Shown: in pieces, positions 60,226 through 64,000 of the stretch
Layout: each line of letters begins with the position of its first letter
Position numbering within the stretch: position 1 is the first letter of the stretch
NCBI GenBank assembly: GCA_963752915.1
Contig: CAVVZZ010000015.1
Span: forward strand, 310,001 to 374,000
Reading direction: 5' to 3'
From: DATJPR01 sp963752915
Lineage (GTDB): Bacteria > Bacteroidota > Ignavibacteria > UBA10030 > UBA6906
Length of the DNA: 64,000 nucleotides
Program-made: the position numbers and the translations under genes
Notes under the pieces: generated by a model
What the model was told of the DNA's origin: nothing
The model's input: only the letters and a program-made list of their open reading frames with translations
Database searches by the model: none

Positions 60226-62058
60226 CTATTTCCCCTGATAGACGAGTTTGAGGCCCCAATCAGAGCTGTCGGGCAGATCGGGGAGGTCGATGATGCCGAT
60301 CTTATTCGACGTCACCTTCCCGCCACTCACATCGGACCAGGTGCCGTTGCGCGGGTTGAACCATTGGGCACTGTAGACGCCATTGAGGTGCGCACCGCGG
60401 ACCTGCGATTTCGGACAGCCCCGCTCAAAATAGACAAGGAAGATGTTCTTGTCCTCTGTCCGGGCACAATACGCCCAACCCTGATATCCCAGAATGATCG
60501 GCGTCTTGTCCGGTGAAACAAGATCGGCAAGCGGCACGAGATCCTGGTACCGGCGGCCGATGGAGAAGGCGAACGTTCTGAGGTACTGCATCTGGGCCCC
60601 GGAAGTCCATTGAAACGCCTCCCACATGTGCACCGGCGCGGTGGGTTCGATATCCGCCCCCCAAATTCCTTCGGCACCGTACACATGACCTGCAAGCCCT
60701 CCGGAGAGAAAACTCCCGTACATTCCTGATCGGACGAACGCATCGTCGAGCTCTGAACCTCCGGCAGCGCCCCGCGTATAGTTTGCGCCCCCCGGGCCGC
60801 GGGCATCACGATACCCTGCGTAGTACGGCTCGCCGTTGAGCGCCGGCTTCGGGTCCTTCATGCCAAAAATTTCCGTAAGGTACCAGTAATTGTTGTGTTC
60901 CCGCATGTTCCCGATCTGGTGAAGGGTGACCCACGAGCTGTCACCCCAATTTTCAAGCGTCGACGGATTCGCGTTCGCAGAGAGGAGGGTTCCAAACGGC
61001 GGGGGTCCGTACTTCTCGTCGACGAGCGTAATTGCAGCGGTGTAGTCCGCGGGACTTACGGTCTCGTCAATGATATCGAGATGGATTGGGCTCAAGACGG
61101 TATTGTTGGCCTGATACCGTGCGAAAATGTACTGAATGAAACGCGCATAGGAATCGGGCCACCCGTAATACTTGTACCAGCAGAGTCCCGCATCGCGTCG
61201 GGAGACCTCGATGAACGGGACAAATCCATTCGCATTGAGATAGTCGATCTTCCGGTCAAGGTATTGAAAATACACGGGGTTGATTCGGTCCATGTCGGGA
61301 AACTCATTGGCATATCCCGGAACTTTCCCGGGGAAGTAAAACGGTCTGCCTCCCTCGTTGTCCATGTTCTTGGCGCTTCCGGTGCCAAATTCCACCCATG
61401 CCGAGCGGATGGTGGTATGCGCTGAATCATCCATCATTAAATGCCAGGGTTTGTCGTCTGTGATCCAGTTCGGAAATGCAGCAATGACGTTGAGCCAGTT
61501 GTACCCCTGGGCCTTCCGGTAACGCACGTAATCTTTGAACCCCGTCGTCGGTCCGATCGGTCGCTCCACGGAATCATCATACCAGCGGAACCGATTGGTT
61601 CCCAACGAATACCAGGTGTCTCCGATCGCGAAGAAGGGTGTGCCGTCGCCATACTCGAGGGCATGATGGTTGGAGGTCGATCGAACAAAACCATGGCGCA
61701 ACGGATTTGCCTCCTTCTCCGCATCTGTCCACGCAACGGCGATGAACGAACCCGTCTTCCCGGACAGCCCGGGGTCCTCCGGGCTCGATCCACTCTTCCA
61801 TGACCATGTGCCCGGCTGCATCGCCACGACACGAACGCGAAATGTCCGGCCCCCGTCCCAGAATCCGAAGACGCGTTTGGTGAATCCGGGACCAAGCAAA
61901 TCAACCCAGACAGTGACCTCCGTGTACGCGTTCTTGTACGTGTTCGCCGCAGTCAACGTAAGCTCCTGTTTGTCCCAAACGTGAACGGGACCTGAGGCAG
62001 CGAACATTCGGGGCATTGGCAACAGGAGCACGACGAGAAGGCAAAGAGAGCGAAGCAT
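60226..62058 (-). CDS. secreted DUF4038/DUF5060-type glycoside hydrolase
   Basis: A 610-residue protein. A signal peptide (MLRSLCLLVVLLLPMPRMFA) is followed by an N-terminal DUF5060-like beta-sandwich (VHVWDKQELTLTAANTYKNA), a TIM-barrel DUF4038-like catalytic core (FFAIGDTWYSLGTNRFRWYD, GFVPFIEVSRRD, SPIHLDIIDETVS), and a C-terminal collagen-binding-like domain. Acidic residues in the barrel (DIIDE, TEIFGM) are candidate catalytic residues. Related enzymes act on plant polysaccharides, for example apiosidases. ATG 62058 begins the signal peptide. It is divergent from the propeller sensor at 62437, which may regulate it. Confidence 0.83.
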   Translation of the reverse strand: MLRSLCLLVVLLLPMPRMFAASGPVHVWDKQELTLTAANTYKNAYTEVTVWVDLLGPGFTKRVFGFWDGGRTFRVRVVAMQPGTWSWKSGSSPEDPGLSGKTGSFIAVAWTDAEKEANPLRHGFVRSTSNHHALEYGDGTPFFAIGDTWYSLGTNRFRWYDDSVERPIGPTTGFKDYVRYRKAQGYNWLNVIAAFPNWITDDKPWHLMMDDSAHTTIRSAWVEFGTGSAKNMDNEGGRPFYFPGKVPGYANEFPDMDRINPVYFQYLDRKIDYLNANGFVPFIEVSRRDAGLCWYKYYGWPDSYARFIQYIFARYQANNTVLSPIHLDIIDETVSPADYTAAITLVDEKYGPPPFGTLLSANANPSTLENWGDSSWVTLHQIGNMREHNNYWYLTEIFGMKDPKPALNGEPYYAGYRDARGPGGANYTRGAAGGSELDDAFVRSGMYGSFLSGGLAGHVYGAEGIWGADIEPTAPVHMWEAFQWTSGAQMQYLRTFAFSIGRRYQDLVPLADLVSPDKTPIILGYQGWAYCARTEDKNIFLVYFERGCPKSQVRGAHLNGVYSAQWFNPRNGTWSDVSGGKVTSNKIGIIDLPDLPDSSDWGLKLVYQGK

Positions 62059-62436
62059 GTTCGGAACTCCGGGTTGGTGGAATTGCGGATAGTCGTCCAT
62101 GTGGCCGTTGAGCGAACGCGTCCCACGCGCCATACGCATTCGCTGCTTCACAGTGGGGATTGGGTAGCGTCGCGAGGCGGACCTCGCCCCGAAATCGAGG
62201 CAAAAAGGGAGCGCTAGGAGCGTGCTGCCACGGATTGGGCTGGTCAAAATTACGACAGGGGAAGGGGATTTACAAGCTCCATTTTGAAAGAGGCACGTTT
62301 GTTGCAGCATATGTAAGGGGAAAAAGGCCGTTTTTCAACGGAGAGGACCGAGACCAAAGGTCCCGACGGGCCAGGAGTGCGCGATCCTCGTTTCTTTGTG
62401 AAGAGTCCTTATTGCAGCTCTTTCAATCAGGATACT
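62059..62436. other. 378-nt intergenic region between divergent genes
   Basis: The region carries no convincing gene. It must hold the promoters of the glycoside hydrolase (minus strand) and of the propeller sensor (plus strand). TTGAAA followed at 17-18 bp by a CATATG-like box near 62284-62313 is a weak plus-strand candidate. Near 62182 a short palindrome (GCGAGGCGGACCTCGC) is visible and could bind a regulator. Confidence 0.4.
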
Positions 62437-64000
62437 ATGAACTTCGAAATCAGGCGGATGGTAGTACTCGCCAAAGGAATCATCTTTCTGGTGGTCTTCT
62501 TCTTCCCGACGTTTTTCGCCCGGGCACTTGATCCAGTGAAGGCCATCAATCAATACGGTCATGATGTCTGGCTTCGTCAAAACGGACTGCCGGCAAACGG
62601 GGTAAAGGTCTCTCTTCAAACGCACGACGGCTATCTATGGTTTGGGACTACGGCGGGATTGTTCCGGTTCGACGGCAACCGCTTCGAGCGAATCGGCACG
62701 GACACCGCAAACGTCGGAAACCCGGAAACCATCTCGTCGCTCGTGGAATCCCGGGACGGGAGTCTGTGGGTCGGGTCCGCGAACAACTGGCTTACTCATC
62801 TCAAGGATGGCCGGCTGCGTTGTTACGGACAGAGCGAAGGGATCATGAGCCGGAATGTCAATGTCATGATCGAACGTCGAGACGGGCATCTCTGGCTTGG
62901 GATGTCGTCAGGGCTCTATCGTTTCAGCGACGGGATGTTTACTTCGGTTCCCATCGACCCAAAGTTCATTACTGCGATGATCGAGGACTCCAATGGTCGC
63001 TTGTGGGTTGGGACGTTCTTCGGATTACGCGTCTTCGATGAGGGGCATGATACAACGGAAGGAACCGTCACGGCCGGCTCGGAGCTCCAGGGGATAACGG
63101 CGCTGTATGTTGATCGTCATAGCAATGTCTGGGTGGGGACCTACCATGGTCTTTTTTGTATACAGGGAAACTCGATGCACGGCTACTCCACCGCGGATGG
63201 TTTGAGCGATGCCAGCATCACTGCAGTGTGTGAGGACCGTAACGGGAATATTTGGGTGGGGACCAACGGTGGAGGGGTCAATCGATTGACCCACGGTAGA
63301 TGGACGACCTTTGCCGCAGCGGACGGCTTGACCGACAATTGTGTGACGTCGATCCTCGAAGATCGGGAAGGAAGTCTGTGGATTAGCACAGCCGACGGAC
63401 TGAATCGGTTTAAGGATGTAGACATTACACCGTTCACCAGAAAGGAAGGTCTTGCGAGCGACTATGTCTCCAGCATTATCCAGGCGACTGACGGAAGCAT
63501 GTACTTTCTCAGTGATGTGTCCTCGTCGATAACACTCCGCAAAGATGGAAGGTCGCGAGTTCTTTCGGCTCCGGTTGGACCCTCGTATCTTGCGCGGGAT
63601 GGGTCGATCTGGATCGGGCAGACGGGACTGCTGCAAAAATTGACCCAGGGTCAGATCACGAGGTATGACACGACAACGGGTCTTCCGAACAACTGGATAA
63701 CTGCGATTGGAGAGGATCAGGGAGGTTTGCTGCTCTTCATTGATGGAATCGGCATTCGAAGATTCAGGGATGGACGGCTGTCGCCATACATTCTCAAGAA
63801 TGGACAGTACACGTCGACGGAGTTTGTCTCATCGTTCTATTATTCCCCCGAGGGCATTCTCTGGATCGGCACGTCGAACGGTCTCCTGCGCGTGGAGAAC
63901 GGAGAAATGAAAATCTTCGGTGTCGCGGATGGGTTGGCCGACGTGTACGTCAATGGCATCACCGATGATCGCCGTGGCTCACTCTGGTTCACGTCTCAGC
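62437..64000 (+). CDS. two-component regulator propeller sensor, partial at the 3' edge
   Basis: The open frame runs to the window end without a stop. After a signal/anchor helix (GIIFLVVFFFPTFFA) come repeated Reg_prop blades with the motif D-G-x-L-W-x-G-T-x-x-G-L: DGYLWFGTTAGLFRFD, DGSLWVGSANNWL, DGHLWLGMSSGLYRF, NGNIWVGTNGGGVNRL, EGILWIGTSNGLLRV. At least ten blades are visible, the usual periplasmic propeller pair of Bacteroidota-type hybrid sensors. The kinase or diguanylate-cyclase output lies outside the window. ATG 62437 has an AGGA SD; ATG 62458 is alternative. It probably senses oligosaccharides for the divergent glycoside hydrolase. Confidence 0.88.
   Translation, partial: MNFEIRRMVVLAKGIIFLVVFFFPTFFARALDPVKAINQYGHDVWLRQNGLPANGVKVSLQTHDGYLWFGTTAGLFRFDGNRFERIGTDTANVGNPETISSLVESRDGSLWVGSANNWLTHLKDGRLRCYGQSEGIMSRNVNVMIERRDGHLWLGMSSGLYRFSDGMFTSVPIDPKFITAMIEDSNGRLWVGTFFGLRVFDEGHDTTEGTVTAGSELQGITALYVDRHSNVWVGTYHGLFCIQGNSMHGYSTADGLSDASITAVCEDRNGNIWVGTNGGGVNRLTHGRWTTFAAADGLTDNCVTSILEDREGSLWISTADGLNRFKDVDITPFTRKEGLASDYVSSIIQATDGSMYFLSDVSSSITLRKDGRSRVLSAPVGPSYLARDGSIWIGQTGLLQKLTQGQITRYDTTTGLPNNWITAIGEDQGGLLLFIDGIGIRRFRDGRLSPYILKNGQYTSTEFVSSFYYSPEGILWIGTSNGLLRVENGEMKIFGVADGLADVYVNGITDDRRGSLWFTSQ

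Noticed and set aside
1..64000. tRNA or rRNA genes
   Set aside because: No cloverleaf with a CCA-type end or T-loop motif, and no conserved rRNA stretch was noticed in the intergenic gaps.

Overview
The window is one continuous, gene-dense bacterial chromosome segment of about 64 kb. By eye it is moderately GC-rich (high fifties percent). Most genes run on the + strand in tight operons with many 1-13 nt overlaps. The gene set suggests the Bacteroidota/Chlorobiota/Ignavibacteriota part of the FCB group: short HPF beside HPr kinase, Smg/DUF494 beside topA, LemA with TPM-domain proteins, a YbeY whose third zinc ligand is Asp, GH57, a SAM-I riboswitch, and a beta-propeller sensor. This is a gene-content inference, not a phylogeny. 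I saw no rRNA, tRNA, CRISPR array, complete IS element or prophage.

Layout. 0-9 kb: comEC, a TrmH-type methyltransferase, a pseudouridine synthase, a Nudix hydrolase, a PfkB kinase, mtnA, recO and an HtrA-type protease, followed by a DinB-family remnant. 9-13.3 kb: HNH nuclease, trpS and the scpA-scpB-rluB segregation/ribosome cluster. 13.4-20 kb: envelope and signalling genes (lipoprotein protease, GNAT, two TPM proteins, YhcH, a large membrane SpoIIE phosphatase). 20-30 kb: lspA, a thioesterase, lysS, GH57 amylase, glycosyltransferase, CtpA, a DUF3108 protein, a gamma-carbonic anhydrase-like protein and an MBL hydrolase. 30-41 kb: an information-processing block (ybeY, smg, topA, xer, hpf, hprK, M23 peptidase, DUF2795, BamA/TamA, holB). 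41-48 kb: metG, a TatD-radical SAM fusion, GH35 beta-galactosidase, and a minus-strand PLP sulfur-amino-acid enzyme behind a SAM-I riboswitch. 48-57 kb: OMP, lemA, a third TPM protein, a 1593-residue sensor kinase, an output-less response regulator and a nitrilase. 56.7-64 kb: a patch of gene fragments, aceK, a secreted glycoside hydrolase, and a beta-propeller sensor that runs off the window end.

Two features stand out. First, at least nine single-base indels break otherwise perfectly conserved genes (HtrA, lysS five times, topA, bamA/tamA, the Met/Cys PLP enzyme). In the eight cases where the altered base can be placed, removing or adding it restores the family sequence, and seven of those are insertions. 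Several of these genes are essential, so consensus error is more likely than decay. Second, clear sigma70-like promoters (TTGACA-type -35, 17-bp spacer, TATATT/TACTTT-type -10) can be read upstream of many operons, often directly after a terminator hairpin.

The most interesting biology: a phosphatase fused to a degenerate CPBP-like membrane domain; a promoter/mini-ORF/terminator leader ahead of an unrecognised gene; a mobile-looking inverted-repeat family; an aceK far from its usual partners; the TatD-radical SAM fusion; and a two-component pair whose regulator carries a histidine-less DHp-like tail.
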